Notes: generated by a model from the letters alone, not told the origin. 64,000 nucleotides of DNA from Phyllobacterium sp. OV277 (GCF_900104355.1 NZ_FNIY01000007.1:120054-184053), one strand, 5' to 3'; positions 28,469-38,179 are shown, numbered from the stretch's first letter. A program made the numbers and translations.

Positions 28469-29629
28469 TTAGTGTTTATGTCCTGTATCCAGCCTGCGTT
28501 CCATGAAGATGGAATATCGCGACATGCCGAAACAGAAAATCCAGAAGACGAAACCGGCGAAAATCAGACCGGAGATGGGGGTTTGTGGCGATGCCCAGTT
28601 GGCATCATTAAAGTGCTGACGCACGGTTCCGAGCAGATCGAACATGCTGATAATGGAAACCAGCGATGTATCCTTGAACAGACCGATGAACGTGTTGACG
28701 ATCCCCGGGATCACCATTTTCAGCGCTTGCGGCAGAATGATAAGGCCGGTTTTCTGCCAATAGCTCAATCCGAGCGAGTCAGCACCTTCATATTGCCCTT
28801 TCGGGATTGCCTGCAGACCACCGCGCACCACCTCAGCCATATAGGCCGAAGCAAAGAGTGCCACGCCGATCAGTGCGCGTAAAAACTTGTCAAAGGATAC
28901 GCCCGGCGGCAGGAACAGTGGCAGCATATAGCTGGCCATAAACAGCACCGTCACGAGCGGAATGCCACGCACCATTTCAATGAAAATGACGCAGAGCATC
29001 TTGATAACAGGCATTTTCGAACGCCTGCCCAAGGCGAGAACAATACCGAGCGGCAGCGACACGGCAATGCCCACAAAGGAAAGCACCAGCGTGACGAGCA
29101 AGCCACCCCAGGTCGCCGTTTCAATGTAAGGAAGACCGAACCAGCCACCGACCAGCAGGAAGAAGGCGAAGATCGGGAAAATGAAGAAAAACACGATCGC
29201 ATTGGCGGTCTTGAACGGAGCTTTTGGCGTCAGCAACGCAATCAACAGCAGAGAAAAGATGATGCCAACAAGATTGACACGCCAATGCTCTTCCAGCGGA
29301 TAACGGCCATACATGAACTGGTTGAAATTGGCATTCACGTAAGCCCAGCAGGCGCCTGACCAGCCATCGGGCATGACACCGCCCTGCGCGACAGTCGAGC
29401 AGACTGCCCGGTCCGCACCGGACCATGAGGCCTGAATAAACAGCCAGTTGATCATCGGTGGTACGAACCACGCCAGAAGGAAAATGGCAAAGACCGTCAA
29501 TATGGCATCAATAGGCGTTGCCATGAGGTTGAGCCTGATCCAGCGGACGATGCCCCGCTCACCCAGAGGTGGTGTCTGGCCCTGCAGCATTTCGGTACGA
29601 ACGAAACTCAGATTGTTGCTATCAGCCAT
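28469..29629 (-). CDS. aapM: General L-amino-acid ABC transporter permease AapM
   Basis: A 386-residue inner-membrane subunit. The C-terminal third is the classic HisMQ permease domain, with the EAA-like loop [20 protein letters not shown] and [20 protein letters not shown]. The first half contains extra TM segments and a periplasmic loop with cysteines ([18 protein letters not shown]), as in known AapM proteins, which are longer than other amino-acid permeases. It lies 2 bp after aapQ and 12 bp before aapP. Confidence 0.93.
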   Translation of the reverse strand: MADSNNLSFVRTEMLQGQTPPLGERGIVRWIRLNLMATPIDAILTVFAIFLLAWFVPPMINWLFIQASWSGADRAVCSTVAQGGVMPDGWSGACWAYVNANFNQFMYGRYPLEEHWRVNLVGIIFSLLLIALLTPKAPFKTANAIVFFFIFPIFAFFLLVGGWFGLPYIETATWGGLLVTLVLSFVGIAVSLPLGIVLALGRRSKMPVIKMLCVIFIEMVRGIPLVTVLFMASYMLPLFLPPGVSFDKFLRALIGVALFASAYMAEVVRGGLQAIPKGQYEGADSLGLSYWQKTGLIILPQALKMVIPGIVNTFIGLFKDTSLVSIISMFDLLGTVRQHFNDANWASPQTPISGLIFAGFVFWIFCFGMSRYSIFMERRLDTGHKH

Positions 29630-29631
29630 GA

Positions 29632-30828
29632 TCAGCGCTCCACCAATGCCATCTTCGCGTTAAACCAGTTCATGAAGAGCGATGTCAGCACACTCAGACT
29701 GAGATAAACGATGATGAAGATGGTTACGACTTCGATGGAACGGCCAGTCTGGTTGAGGATTGTTCCGCCGACGGCAAAAAGATCAGGATATCCTACCGCC
29801 ACGGCCAAAGATGAATTCTTGGTCAGATTCAGAAATTGACTGCTCAGTGGTGGAATGATGATGCGCAGAGCCTGTGGTACGACCACGAGCCGTGTGGTTG
29901 TACCGGCGCGCAGTCCGAGGGCATGGGCCGCTTCGCTCTGCCCCTTGCCCACACCGCGAATACCGGAGCGCACAATCTCGGCAATGAAGGATGCCGTATA
30001 GAAGGAAAGCGCAAGATAGAGCGACATGAATTCGGGGCCGACAAGCGAACCGCCGCTCAGATTAAATGAGCCGAGCACAGGACGGTTGAAGGTCAGCGGA
30101 AAGCCTTTGAGAGCAAAAGCCAGAAGCGGCAGTCCGATAATCAAGGCCAAGCCTGTCAGGAGAACAGGGAACTGCTGTCCTGTCGCCATTTGCCGTTTAT
30201 AAGCCCAGCGGCGGACAAAGAATGTGCCTATGATGGCTAGGATAAATGCGGCACCTGCCAGCCATGCACCTTCACCAAAAATCGGTACGGGAAAGAAGAA
30301 ACCGCGATTGTTGAGGAACGTGCTGAACGGCAATGCAATGCTCTGCCGTGCTTGCGGCAAGACAGCCAAAACACCGGAGTACCAGAAGAAGATAACCAGC
30401 AGTGGCGGGATATTACGGAAAACCTCGACGTAAACGGTGCAGAGCTTGCGAATAAGCCAATTGTGCGAGAGCCGTCCGACGCCAATAATAAAACCGATAA
30501 TGGTCGCGGTGATGATACCGACGACGGCGACCAGCAATGTATTCAAAAAACCGACATAAAGCGCGTTTATGTAGGTGGAGTCGCTCGAATAGCTGGTGAA
30601 CGGATGAGAACTGATATCAAACCCGGAGCGACCGTCGAGAAAACCGAAACCTGTTGCCAGGTGGGCGCGCTGCAGATTGGCGATTGTATTGTTGACGACC
30701 CAGTAGACCAATCCCACCAGTACAACCAGAACCACGACCTGATAAATGTAGCCGCGAATTTTCGGATCGTTTAAAAGTGATGCTTTGGCACTATCTGTAC
30801 CGACAGGCGTAATATCCTGCGATGCCAT
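29632..30828 (-). CDS. aapQ: General L-amino-acid ABC transporter permease AapQ
   Basis: A 398-residue inner-membrane subunit paralogous to AapM. TM segments start at about residue 30 ([20 protein letters not shown]). The HisMQ domain includes [40 protein letters not shown] and the EAA loop [20 protein letters not shown]. Together with AapM it forms the heterodimeric channel. The gap to aapJ (about 110 bp) carries a stable hairpin. Confidence 0.93.
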   Translation of the reverse strand: MASQDITPVGTDSAKASLLNDPKIRGYIYQVVVLVVLVGLVYWVVNNTIANLQRAHLATGFGFLDGRSGFDISSHPFTSYSSDSTYINALYVGFLNTLLVAVVGIITATIIGFIIGVGRLSHNWLIRKLCTVYVEVFRNIPPLLVIFFWYSGVLAVLPQARQSIALPFSTFLNNRGFFFPVPIFGEGAWLAGAAFILAIIGTFFVRRWAYKRQMATGQQFPVLLTGLALIIGLPLLAFALKGFPLTFNRPVLGSFNLSGGSLVGPEFMSLYLALSFYTASFIAEIVRSGIRGVGKGQSEAAHALGLRAGTTTRLVVVPQALRIIIPPLSSQFLNLTKNSSLAVAVGYPDLFAVGGTILNQTGRSIEVVTIFIIVYLSLSVLTSLFMNWFNAKMALVER

Positions 30829-30884
30829 TGACCCCTCATTTCTTTAGTTCGTTTTTTATTTTTATTATTTTTGTAATTGTTTTC

Positions 30885-30913
30885 CCGGAAAGGAGGCAAA
30901 GCCCCCTTCCCGG
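30885..30913. promoter_or_regulatory. Stable hairpin between aapJ and aapQ
   Basis: CCGGAAAGGAGGC-AAA-GCCCCCTTCCCGG forms a long GC-rich stem with minor mismatches in the 109-bp gap between aapJ and aapQ. In the direction of transcription no U-run follows, so it is more likely an mRNA-stabilising or attenuating structure that keeps the binding-protein transcript in excess over the permease than a full terminator. Confidence 0.55.
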
Positions 30914-30937
30914 ATTTCAAATCAATCAGTTAAAAAA

Positions 30938-31966
30938 TCAGCGGATCGGCATTGCGTATTGCAGGCCACCCTTGCTCCACTGAGCATTGATGCCGCGGGC
31001 AATCTTGAGCTTGCTGCCTGCACCGACATTGGACTCGAACAGTTCGCCATAATTGCCGACCGCCTTGACGATCTTGACGACCCAATCATTGGTCAGACCG
31101 AGGTCCGTTCCAAGCTTGGTGTTGGCTTCCTGACCAAGCACGCGCTTGATTTCAGGGCTGTCGCTCTTGGTCAATTCATCAACATTGGCCTTGGTGATGC
31201 CGAGTTCTTCAGCGGTCAGCAGGGCATAATGTGTCCAGCGGATAACGTCAGCCCACTGGCTGTCGCCCTGACGAACGACGGGGCCCAGAGGCTCCTTCGA
31301 GATAATTTCAGGCAGAACAACGTGATCATCCGGCGCAGAAAGTGTCAGACGGATGGCATAAAGGCCCGACTGGTCGGTGGTGTAGACGTCGCAACGGCCG
31401 GCATCATAGGCGGCGTTGACTTCTTCAAGCTTCTCGAACACGACAGGATTGTATTCCATCTTGTTCGCCTTGAAGTAGTCGGCGAGATTGAGTTCGGTCG
31501 TTGTACCGGCCTGAACGCAAACCGATGCACCCGAAAGCTGCAATGCGGAATTGATGCCCGACAGCTTCTTGGCGTTGATCATAAAGCCCTGACCGTCGTA
31601 ATAATTGACACCGGGGAAATCAAAGCCCTGCGTGTCGCGGCTCAGTGTCCATGTGGTGTTGCGAATCAGAACGTCAATCTCACCCGACTGCAAAGCAGGA
31701 AGACGATCCTTGGCGGAAAGCGGTGTAAACTTTACCTTGGTTCCATCGCCAAAAACGGCGGCGGCAACGGCACGGCAATAGTCAACGTCGAAACCGGACC
31801 ACTCACCCTTGTCGTTTGGTGCGCCAAAACCAGCAAGACCTGTGTTTACGCCGCATTGCACGAAGCCTTTTTTCTTAACGTCATCAAGCGTGCCAGCGGA
31901 AGCAGCGGAAGCCAGCAGGACCAACGCAGATGCCCCCAATACGCCCTTCAAAACAAGATTTTTCAT
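30938..31966 (-). CDS. aapJ: General L-amino-acid ABC transporter periplasmic binding protein
   Basis: A 342-residue periplasmic protein with a signal peptide (GVLGASALVLLASAASAG). The family blocks are KKKGFVQCGVNTGLAGFGAP, SGFDVDYCRAVAAAVFGDG, LIRNTTWTLSRDTQGFDFPG and WTHYALLTAEELGITKANVD. It delivers L-amino acids to AapQMP. ATG 31966 is preferred over the TTG at 31975. The 231-bp region upstream should hold the operon promoter; no operator is obvious. Confidence 0.94.
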   Translation of the reverse strand: MKNLVLKGVLGASALVLLASAASAGTLDDVKKKGFVQCGVNTGLAGFGAPNDKGEWSGFDVDYCRAVAAAVFGDGTKVKFTPLSAKDRLPALQSGEIDVLIRNTTWTLSRDTQGFDFPGVNYYDGQGFMINAKKLSGINSALQLSGASVCVQAGTTTELNLADYFKANKMEYNPVVFEKLEEVNAAYDAGRCDVYTTDQSGLYAIRLTLSAPDDHVVLPEIISKEPLGPVVRQGDSQWADVIRWTHYALLTAEELGITKANVDELTKSDSPEIKRVLGQEANTKLGTDLGLTNDWVVKIVKAVGNYGELFESNVGAGSKLKIARGINAQWSKGGLQYAMPIR

Positions 31967-32197
31967 AACTACCAAACCCTTTAATTGTTGCCCGTGGTTC
32001 CCAGAGAGGAATCTTCCATATTGGCGGGTTCCCCCCGTGCCCTTTCAAGGCTCCAACATGTCTCCCATTCACCCCTGTATCGAAGGGCATTCTGTGAGTT
32101 TGGTCAAGGGATAATCTTTGCCCAATATTTTTGCAGAAACAGCCGAATAGCTGCTTCTTGTTGAAGTTTTCGATTATTTCTTGTTCAAAAACTCAAA

Positions 32198-32995
32198 TCA
32201 GCGCCAAAACCGGTCGCGAAAACGCAAAATCGGGAAGAATCGAGTGCCGTCGAACAAAAAGGCAGCGCGGCGTCCGGCAAGGAATCTGGCAAGGGCGAGG
32301 GTGAAGAGGAAGCCGACGGTGTAGCCGGCAACCACATCCGTCGGATAATGGGCCCGCGCGATGATGCGCGTGAAGGCAATAAACATGGTTGCCAGAATGA
32401 TCGGCACCCGCCAGCGCGGAAACCATAGCGCGAGAATGGCGCCAACAGCACCCATTGTGGTTGAATGCCCCGAGGGAAAACTCGCGAAATCATACCCGGC
32501 CTGAAATGGTGAAAACCCATTGGCGCCGAGGGTATCGATAAATTTCGGCCGGGCACGCCCGATACAGAACTTGGCAATATTCGTCAGAATTCCTGACAGG
32601 GCCACAGCCCAGAAAGCAAATGTTGCCTGTGCATAAATCAAGCCCAGGCGCACGCGCCGCGCATGGGGCAGATTGCGCCAGTTAATGCCAATCAGGCACA
32701 CCGCAATGAAGAATGCCGGGATCAGGTACCACTGGGACAGACCGATATCGGTCAGCAGCCGCATGGAGCTTAATGGCCCCTCATGCGATGACAGATTGCG
32801 TGAAAGAGGATCGTCGAAAGGATGCAGCAGGAGAATGAAGAAAAATATCAGCACCGCCGCCATCGACATGCCGCCGGTCCATACGGCAGGTGTGTTCGGA
32901 TGGGCAGGCGCTCGCATGCGTCGCAAAAAATTGACGATCGACCTGTTCGCGCGTCTTATGCCTGACAGGGATTGTGAATTGGCGGCATCCGTCAT
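32198..32995 (-). CDS. PAP2-family membrane phosphatase
   Basis: A 265-residue inner-membrane protein with about six TM helices. The acid-phosphatase signature is seen in order: KFCIGRARPKF (motif 1, K-x6-RP), FPSGHSTTMG (motif 2, PSGH) and RIIARAHYPTDVVAGY (motif 3, S/A-R-x5-H-x3-D). It is likely to remove phosphate from lipid phosphates such as undecaprenyl diphosphate or lipid A intermediates; the exact substrate is not readable. It is divergent from metC. Confidence 0.87.
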   Translation of the reverse strand: MTDAANSQSLSGIRRANRSIVNFLRRMRAPAHPNTPAVWTGGMSMAAVLIFFFILLLHPFDDPLSRNLSSHEGPLSSMRLLTDIGLSQWYLIPAFFIAVCLIGINWRNLPHARRVRLGLIYAQATFAFWAVALSGILTNIAKFCIGRARPKFIDTLGANGFSPFQAGYDFASFPSGHSTTMGAVGAILALWFPRWRVPIILATMFIAFTRIIARAHYPTDVVAGYTVGFLFTLALARFLAGRRAAFLFDGTRFFPILRFRDRFWR

Positions 32996-33136
32996 TGTTT
33001 CTCCAATTTGCCTGAACCTAAACAGGCTAACTGTTCCTCATCCAGTATGACTCGACTGTTGCAACGGGAACGTCGTGGCATTATCGACTTCTCGCAACAC
33101 TTACAATTGTCATGCATCGCAATGCGGAGAATATCC

Positions 33137-34321
33137 ATGGGCAAAGAGTCTGATAAGATGGCAAAATTCGGGATCAACACGCGTCTGGCCCATGGCGGCT
33201 ATGATCCGCGTGATTATCACGGTTTTGTCAATCCGCCGGTTGTTCACGCTTCGACCGTTCTTTTCCCTGATGCGGAAACCATGGCGAGCCATAAGCAGAG
33301 ATATGGTTATGCAACGCATGGCACGCCTACAACCGATGCGCTGTGTCAGGCAATTGACGAGTTGGAAGGCTCATTCGGCACCCTGCTGGTCCCATCGGGC
33401 CTTGCAGCTGTAACCATTCCTCTGCTTGCGTTTCTGGCACCCGGCGATCATTTGCTGATGGTCGACAGCGTCTACGGCAACACACGTTATTTCTGCAATA
33501 CGATGCTGAAACGCTTGGGTATCGAGGTCGAATATTATGACCCGCTTGTTGGCGCTGATATTGAAAAGCTCATCCGCCCCAACACAACAGTCGTCTTTAC
33601 CGAATCGCCGGGCTCCAACACATTTGAAATTCAGGACATTCCAGCGATCGTTGAGAAAGCACACGCGGCAGGGGCCATTGTCATGATGGACAATACCTGG
33701 GCGACGCCGCTTTATCTGAAGCCGCTGGATTTTGGTGTCGATATCTCCATCCATGCGGCAACAAAATATCCATCAGGCCATTCGGACATTCTCATGGGCA
33801 CCATCTCAGCCAATGAAAAATGCTTCAAGCGGCTTGATGACGCCTATACGGCCATCGGCCTGTGCGTTGCTGGCGATGATGCCTACGACGTTCTGCGCGG
33901 TTTGCGTACAATGAAGCTGCGTCTGGATCAGCATGGCAAAAATGCGCTTGAAATCGCCCGCTGGCTTGAAAAACAACCCGGTGTCATCGAGGTCTTGCAT
34001 CCGGCTCTTGAGAGCCATGCCGGACACGCCTTGTGGAAACGGGATTTTTCCGGTGCTGCTGGCGTGTTCTCCATCGTTATCGAGGGCGAAACAAAACAGG
34101 CCAGAGCTTTCCTCAACACGCTTGATATTTTTGCGCTCGGCTATTCGTGGGGCGGCTATGCAAGCCTTGCGCTTCAGGTCAATCTTTCGGACCGGGTTCT
34201 GACCGGCAAGAAATATGCGGGAGCGCTTATCCGCCTGCAGATCGGTCTCGAAGATACAGAAGATCTCATCGCTGATCTCGAAAAAGCCCTCGCGGCAGCC
34301 AAAGCGGCGCAACAACAATAA
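33137..34321 (+). CDS. metC: Cystathionine beta-lyase
   Basis: A 394-residue PLP enzyme of the Cys/Met metabolism family, expected to split cystathionine to homocysteine in methionine synthesis. The PLP lysine is in HAATKYPSGHSDILMG near residue 212, and GYATHGTPTTDALCQAIDEL and SVYGNTRYF are typical for MetC. ATG 33137, with GGAG 7 nt upstream, is chosen over in-frame starts from 33008 that would add a non-homologous 43-residue leader. In rhizobia metC often lies beside aapJ, as it nearly does here. Confidence 0.93.
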   Translation: MGKESDKMAKFGINTRLAHGGYDPRDYHGFVNPPVVHASTVLFPDAETMASHKQRYGYATHGTPTTDALCQAIDELEGSFGTLLVPSGLAAVTIPLLAFLAPGDHLLMVDSVYGNTRYFCNTMLKRLGIEVEYYDPLVGADIEKLIRPNTTVVFTESPGSNTFEIQDIPAIVEKAHAAGAIVMMDNTWATPLYLKPLDFGVDISIHAATKYPSGHSDILMGTISANEKCFKRLDDAYTAIGLCVAGDDAYDVLRGLRTMKLRLDQHGKNALEIARWLEKQPGVIEVLHPALESHAGHALWKRDFSGAAGVFSIVIEGETKQARAFLNTLDIFALGYSWGGYASLALQVNLSDRVLTGKKYAGALIRLQIGLEDTEDLIADLEKALAAAKAAQQQ

Positions 34322-34368
34322 ACAGAAGGTGATTTCGCGTTTGGGATTGTTCTTGCTATGACAAAGCC

Positions 34369-34734
34369 ATGAGCAGGCTTGCCATTCTTCTGACCTTCCT
34401 CACAGCCTTTTCCGTCGGTTGGGTGCCCGTATTTGCGGCGCCTGTCCGGCTGGCAACGGAAATGACAGCACAGGTTACAGACCAAAAGCCAATGGCAGGC
34501 CATGCCCATGCCTGCGCGGGCGACCAAAACCATTGCATGGGTACGGCAAAAGCCCCTCATCCAGCCCTTTGTTCCGCCTGTATCGCCATTCCTGCTATCG
34601 CACTCATCACCATTACGACACCATCCACACGGATGGTGGTTCCGCATGGAACGGAGTTGCCGCTTGTGGCACAGGCCAGCGCGCCCCTGTCACCCCCTCC
34701 CAAACCGCAATTGATCGCTTCCATTTCCATTTAG
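34369..34734 (+). CDS. Small exported Cys/His-containing protein, possibly metal related
   Basis: A 121-residue protein with a signal peptide (LAILLTFLTAFSVGWVPVFA). The mature part carries HAHACAGDQNHCMG and LCSACIAIPA, giving four cysteines and several histidines, followed by a Pro-rich tail. It resembles DUF2946-like proteins found with copper-handling genes. The next gene encodes a DUF305 protein, which fits a metal-stress pair, but this is inference. Confidence 0.6.
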   Translation: MSRLAILLTFLTAFSVGWVPVFAAPVRLATEMTAQVTDQKPMAGHAHACAGDQNHCMGTAKAPHPALCSACIAIPAIALITITTPSTRMVVPHGTELPLVAQASAPLSPPPKPQLIASISI

Positions 34735-34795
34735 CGCACGGGCGAACGGGTCATAGCCTGTGCTTGTCTGTCTGACCCAAGGAAAGATCAATCCA

Positions 34796-35176
34796 ATGAA
34801 AATGACTACTTTCTCCGCCACTATCCTCGCTGGTGTTCTGGTTATTGCCTCCCCTGCATTGGCACAGGACCACAAGATGATGAAACACGACGCCATGGCC
34901 ATGCAGCCAACCGGCGATCAGGGCCCGTCATCGAAGGCCTTTGCTGAAGCAAACGCCAAAATGCACAAGGACATGGCCATCAAATTCACCGGCGAAGCCG
35001 ACAAGGATTTCGTCCGCGGCATGATTGCCCACCATCAGGGCGCTATCGACATGGCCAAGGTGGAGTTGAAATATGGCAAGGATGAAGAAATCCGCAAGCT
35101 AGCGACGGATATCATTGCCGCGCAGGAAGGCGAGATCAAGCAGATGAAAGCCTGGCTCGCCAAGCACGGCAACTAG
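34796..35176 (+). CDS. DUF305 (CopM-like) periplasmic protein
   Basis: A 126-residue protein with a signal peptide (FSATILAGVLVIASPALAQD). DUF305 blocks are present: NAKMHKDMAIKFTGEADKDF and RGMIAHHQGAIDMAKVEL, with Met/His pairs suited to copper or silver binding (DHKMMKHDAMAM near the N-terminus). CopM-type members bind periplasmic copper. ATG 34796 follows AGGAAAG and starts the signal peptide. Confidence 0.82.
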   Translation: MKMTTFSATILAGVLVIASPALAQDHKMMKHDAMAMQPTGDQGPSSKAFAEANAKMHKDMAIKFTGEADKDFVRGMIAHHQGAIDMAKVELKYGKDEEIRKLATDIIAAQEGEIKQMKAWLAKHGN

Positions 35177-35190
35177 CCGCCAAATAAATT

Positions 35191-35214
35191 ACCCGCCGGG
35201 TCAGTCCGGCGGGT
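35191..35214. terminator. Hairpin after the DUF305 gene
   Basis: ACCCGCCGG-GTCAGT-CCGGCGGGT is a perfect 9-bp stem with a 6-nt loop located 14 bp after the stop and before a convergent gene. There is no T-run after it, so termination strength is doubtful. Confidence 0.5.
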
Positions 35215-35237
35215 AGCTTAAAAGCTTCCGATAATTC

Positions 35238-35588
35238 TCAGGAGGCGTTGTGATGCTGCATCTCGAAGGAGGCAGCGCGTTTCTGCATGCTGAGTTCCCA
35301 TAGGCTATGGGCGGCATCGGCATAGGTTGATGTGCCAGCTCTGAATTCTGCTGAGCGCAATGGCAGCAAATCTTCCACGACTGCCAATGTTCTGGCTGGA
35401 AGAATATCCGTACAGGTCCAAAGACGCCGGAACACGGCGCTGATTACAACCTGTCTGTCATTGACCTCAATCTGAGGCTCATCACTCCCGAGCTCCCAGT
35501 CCTCCAAAGCATCGATGGCGTCCTGAAAGGCACTATGCAATATGAAGGGCGCATGGCCCTCGTGAAGTGGGTGCAGCAAACCAGGCAT
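35238..35588 (-). CDS. Hypothetical protein
   Basis: A 116-residue soluble acidic protein of no recognised family. GAGGAGACAGG precedes ATG 35588, which I prefer to the longer start at 35615. The middle part reads QDAIDALEDWELGSDEPQIE and FRRLWTCTDILPARTLAVVE. It is convergent with the DUF305 gene. Confidence 0.5.
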   Translation of the reverse strand: MPGLLHPLHEGHAPFILHSAFQDAIDALEDWELGSDEPQIEVNDRQVVISAVFRRLWTCTDILPARTLAVVEDLLPLRSAEFRAGTSTYADAAHSLWELSMQKRAASFEMQHHNAS

Positions 35589-35967
35589 TCCTGTCTCCTC
35601 ACTCTTGTGTTGCACTGCCGGGGGCTCCCGGAAACAGAATCATAAGGGCGAGTGGGCGGGATCGGCAAGACAAAACTTTAATACAAGACCGATTAACTCG
35701 ACATTTCTGATTAAATCGAGTTTTCACTACAGTTTTAAGTATCGATATTGATATCTTTATTATGAAAACCCCTGCAAACTATTGATAATATTTGCTTATG
35801 ATTCAAACGGTTTAAAGTCTGGCTGGAAACATTTGCCGTTCCCCTGCCTCTGACGCGACCAGAGGGCTTGCGACAGTTCGGCAACAACAGATTCGAGCTG
35901 ACATCTTGCCAAAACCGCGTCATTGGCCCATTCATGTCCCGCTATTCGTGATCGAGGATATTGGCAC
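35589..35967. other. AT-rich intergenic region
   Basis: A 379-bp gap between divergent small genes. It contains a short GC hairpin (CCGGG-GGCT-CCCGG near 35618-35631) and AT-rich DNA. I see no gene in it; promoters for both flanking genes are expected here. Confidence 0.4.
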
Positions 35968-36294
35968 ATGACGACAAAACACCTTCCGGTGATTATTCTT
36001 GCGGTACTGCTTGCCGGTTGCGGCAACATACAGGGGCAGCTTGACCGCGAAAAGATTTCGTCGTTGCACTATGACACAACCGAGTGCCCTGCCCTGATTT
36101 CCCAGAAGAATGCGGCAATGGCACAGATTAGCCAGTTGACCAATGGCAAGGGTTATCAGGACCCTGATGTGATCACCGGCTTTGGGCCAATTCTCCCGGA
36201 TTACCGCACTGCCAATCAGAAGAAGGCCGGCGTGCTGCAGGGTCAGGTTGATTCCATGACCCGTTCAATCGCCAGAAGAAAATGCGCTGGCTGA
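35968..36294 (+). CDS. Small lipoprotein
   Basis: A 108-residue protein starting MTTKHLPVIILAVLLAGCGN: a signal peptide ending in the lipobox LAGC, so the Cys at about residue 18 should be lipidated. The mature part is helical with cysteines at both ends (TTECPAL and ARRKCAG). It resembles small lipoproteins of Rhizobiales with unknown role. ATG 35968 is chosen so that the signal peptide is N-terminal. Confidence 0.65.
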   Translation: MTTKHLPVIILAVLLAGCGNIQGQLDREKISSLHYDTTECPALISQKNAAMAQISQLTNGKGYQDPDVITGFGPILPDYRTANQKKAGVLQGQVDSMTRSIARRKCAG

Positions 36295-36318
36295 CCGCCG
36301 CGGCGCTGCTCTGGTAAT

Positions 36319-36354
36319 AAAAAAATGGCCCCTTGCGGGGCCATCTCTGTTTTA
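36319..36354 (-). terminator. Intrinsic terminator of the glycine-rich protein gene
   Basis: ATGGCCCC-TTGC-GGGGCCAT (36326-36343). On the minus strand the stem is followed by seven U (A-run at 36319-36325), which makes a strong terminator for the gene starting at 37184. The plus side has CTCTGTTTTA, so it may also serve the lipoprotein gene. Confidence 0.85.
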
Positions 36355-36365
36355 TCCGTTTGATC

Positions 36366-37184
36366 TCATGTGCCGCGAAGCATCTTGCATAGCGCAACGA
36401 GAGAACTGTCATAGCTCATCGAGTTCGATGAAATCTCCGCACAACGGATTCTCAACTTCATGCGGTCCTGTGCAGTAAGGCCTGCCAACCTCGCTGAAAT
36501 GACGCTGGATTTCACACCAGTGCCTGGTTTGACACCACCGCCGGGCGTTGTGCCTCCACCAATAATTCCGCCACCGATAATTCCACCACCGGGATTGGTT
36601 CCTCCAGGATTTGTACCGCCCGGATTCGTACCACCGGGGTTTGTGCCGCCTGGGTTGGTTCCGCCGCCAATACCAACGCCGACGCCGACGCCGATACCGC
36701 CAGTTCCACCAACATTGGCACCAACACCTGCACCAATACCATTCGAACCAATACCAGCACCGAGGCCTGCGGATACACCACTGGTACCGCCAACATTGGC
36801 ACCTGCTCCAGCGCCGATGCCGGTTGATGCAACGCTTGCGCCAGCACCGGCCGTCACACCATTGGCACCGCCCACATTGGCGCCGACGCCTGCCTTGACG
36901 CCGTTACCAACTTGCGCGCCTGCACCGGCATTAACGCCATTTGCACCGCCGATAGAAGCGCCTGCTCCTGCTGCAATACCCTTTGATCCGCCAACAGACG
37001 CATCCGCGCCCGCCTTGATGCCACCGATGTTAGCGCCAATGCCAACGCCAAGGCCGCCATTCTTTGAGCCTCCCACCGAAACGCCGCCCACTGATAATCC
37101 TCCGGCGAACGCTGACGTGGAAATAACTGCAAGTATTAAGGAGCTGGCGACGATGCAGCTCGTCTTTTTATAGAACTTACTCAT
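36366..37184 (-). CDS. Exported glycine-rich repeat protein
   Basis: A 272-residue protein with a signal peptide (SSLILAVISTSAFAGG). Residues about 25-155 are imperfect repeats of the type GA(G/N)(A/V)GG(A/T)xGV(T/N)AGAGA, alternating strands of Gly, Ala and Val. Next come five exact GTNPG units and GGGIIG repeats. The C-terminal 60 residues are a normal globular part with two cysteines (IRCAEISSN, VALCKML). GGGAGGT precedes ATG 37184. It may be a surface or matrix protein; no homologous family is named with confidence. Confidence 0.7.
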   Translation of the reverse strand: MSKFYKKTSCIVASSLILAVISTSAFAGGLSVGGVSVGGSKNGGLGVGIGANIGGIKAGADASVGGSKGIAAGAGASIGGANGVNAGAGAQVGNGVKAGVGANVGGANGVTAGAGASVASTGIGAGAGANVGGTSGVSAGLGAGIGSNGIGAGVGANVGGTGGIGVGVGVGIGGGTNPGGTNPGGTNPGGTNPGGTNPGGGIIGGGIIGGGTTPGGGVKPGTGVKSSVISARLAGLTAQDRMKLRIRCAEISSNSMSYDSSLVALCKMLRGT

Positions 37185-37962
37185 TACAACCTCCCTACCC
37201 ATTTTCTTATGTTGTCCAAGCCGTAAAACTGAAGCTTAGAATATTTCTATATGCATTATTATTTGTGATTTATCAATATAATTGTTGTAACTGAAGTTTA
37301 CATTCCGTATTCATCATACTATTTCAAATAAAAATAAAACAAAGACTCCCATCTGGCGAATCCAGATTACAATATTAAGCAAAATTACGTGTTTAAAGCC
37401 CAACTAGATACGTATTTTCTTGCATTAACCTCCTACACTCGACACACACCAGAGACTGGCCGTCGCCTTTAGGAAGCAGCTACGATTTCTTTTGATTTTT
37501 AGTTTCGCTTTATGTAAAAATTTTTATTTAGATTTTTATTAAAAGATGGATATCAGTACATGATAATTTTTTACAATAACAATATTTTCCATATAAATAC
37601 GTAACTGTACTTCTGGTATTACACGTTGATGGAGGATTTAGCCAAGAATGATGCTGAACCGCTGCGGCGGCGACGGGGTCGTTAAAACAGCTTTCTAGAC
37701 TTTTCCAGGCATCGGCGGAAAAGAGTGATAATTGCTTTCTCTACAGCAACATCAAACCAGTACCAACAATAGCGATGCACACTACATTTGAAATTCTATT
37801 TTTATTAAAATCCTCAAGACAATGTAACCAGAGATTAAGCAAGAAGACTGGTGACTATTTGCTAACCAGTTTCTTTAAGTCAGCCGCAATTGTTGAAAGC
37901 CTAAGTTCACGACGGTTCAACGAAACCGCGTCAAACGCAACGCTTCAACAGGGATATAAACA
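37185..37962. other. AT-rich intergenic region upstream of the pilin genes
   Basis: About 780 bp of AT-rich DNA between the divergent glycine-rich protein gene and the first pilin. Composition differs sharply from the coding DNA on both sides. One 63-codon ORF at 37775-37966 lacks a good ribosome site and protein-like composition, and I do not accept it. Long promoter regions and possible binding of H-NS-like (MucR/Ros) proteins would fit such DNA. Confidence 0.45.
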
Positions 37963-38142
37963 ATGACAACTCTTTTCACACGTTTTCTCAAGGATGAGTC
38001 CGGCGCAACAGCGATCGAATACGGTCTGATTGCTGCCCTCATCTCCGTCGGCATCATTGCTGGCGCTACTTCGCTCGGCACGAGCCTCAGCGGATTGTTC
38101 ACCAAACTCAGCACTAAGCTCGACGCGACTGTAGTCAAATAA
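37963..38142 (+). CDS. Flp/Fap-type pilin, copy 1
   Basis: A 59-residue type IVb pilin: a short leader, then DESGATAIEYGLIAALISVG, the conserved Flp block with the Glu-Tyr pair, and a hydrophobic helix. It would be processed by a TadV/CpaA prepilin peptidase and assembled by a Tad/Cpa machine; neither is in the window. It is followed by a terminator hairpin and a near-identical second gene. Confidence 0.92.
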   Translation: MTTLFTRFLKDESGATAIEYGLIAALISVGIIAGATSLGTSLSGLFTKLSTKLDATVVK

Positions 38143-38152
38143 GCATCTATCT

Positions 38153-38179
38153 GGGGCTGGCTGCCGAGCGGGCAGCCCC
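38153..38179 (+). terminator. Terminator after pilin copy 1
   Basis: GGGGCTGGCTGCC-GAGC-GGGCAGCCCC forms a strong stem just after the stop. The sequence is repeated after copy 2, so it was part of the duplicated unit. The following TTCCCCTTTG is only moderately T-rich, so some readthrough is likely. Confidence 0.7.

Noticed and set aside
30959..31984. 341-codon plus-strand ORF opposite aapJ
   Set aside because: Antisense shadow of aapJ; the minus-strand product has all binding-protein blocks and a signal peptide.
33001..33136. Possible SAM-type riboswitch before metC
   Set aside because: I looked for conserved SAM-II-like pairing and found none that I could support.
36460..37173. Pro-rich plus-strand ORF opposite the glycine-rich gene; also a possible CRISPR-like array
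   Set aside because: Proline is the complement of glycine codons, so it is a shadow. The short repeats encode GTNPG units in frame, without spacers of constant length, so this is not CRISPR.
37775..37966. 63-codon ORF before the first pilin
   Set aside because: Lies in the AT-rich gap, no ribosome site, runs into the pilin leader sequence that is duplicated before copy 2.
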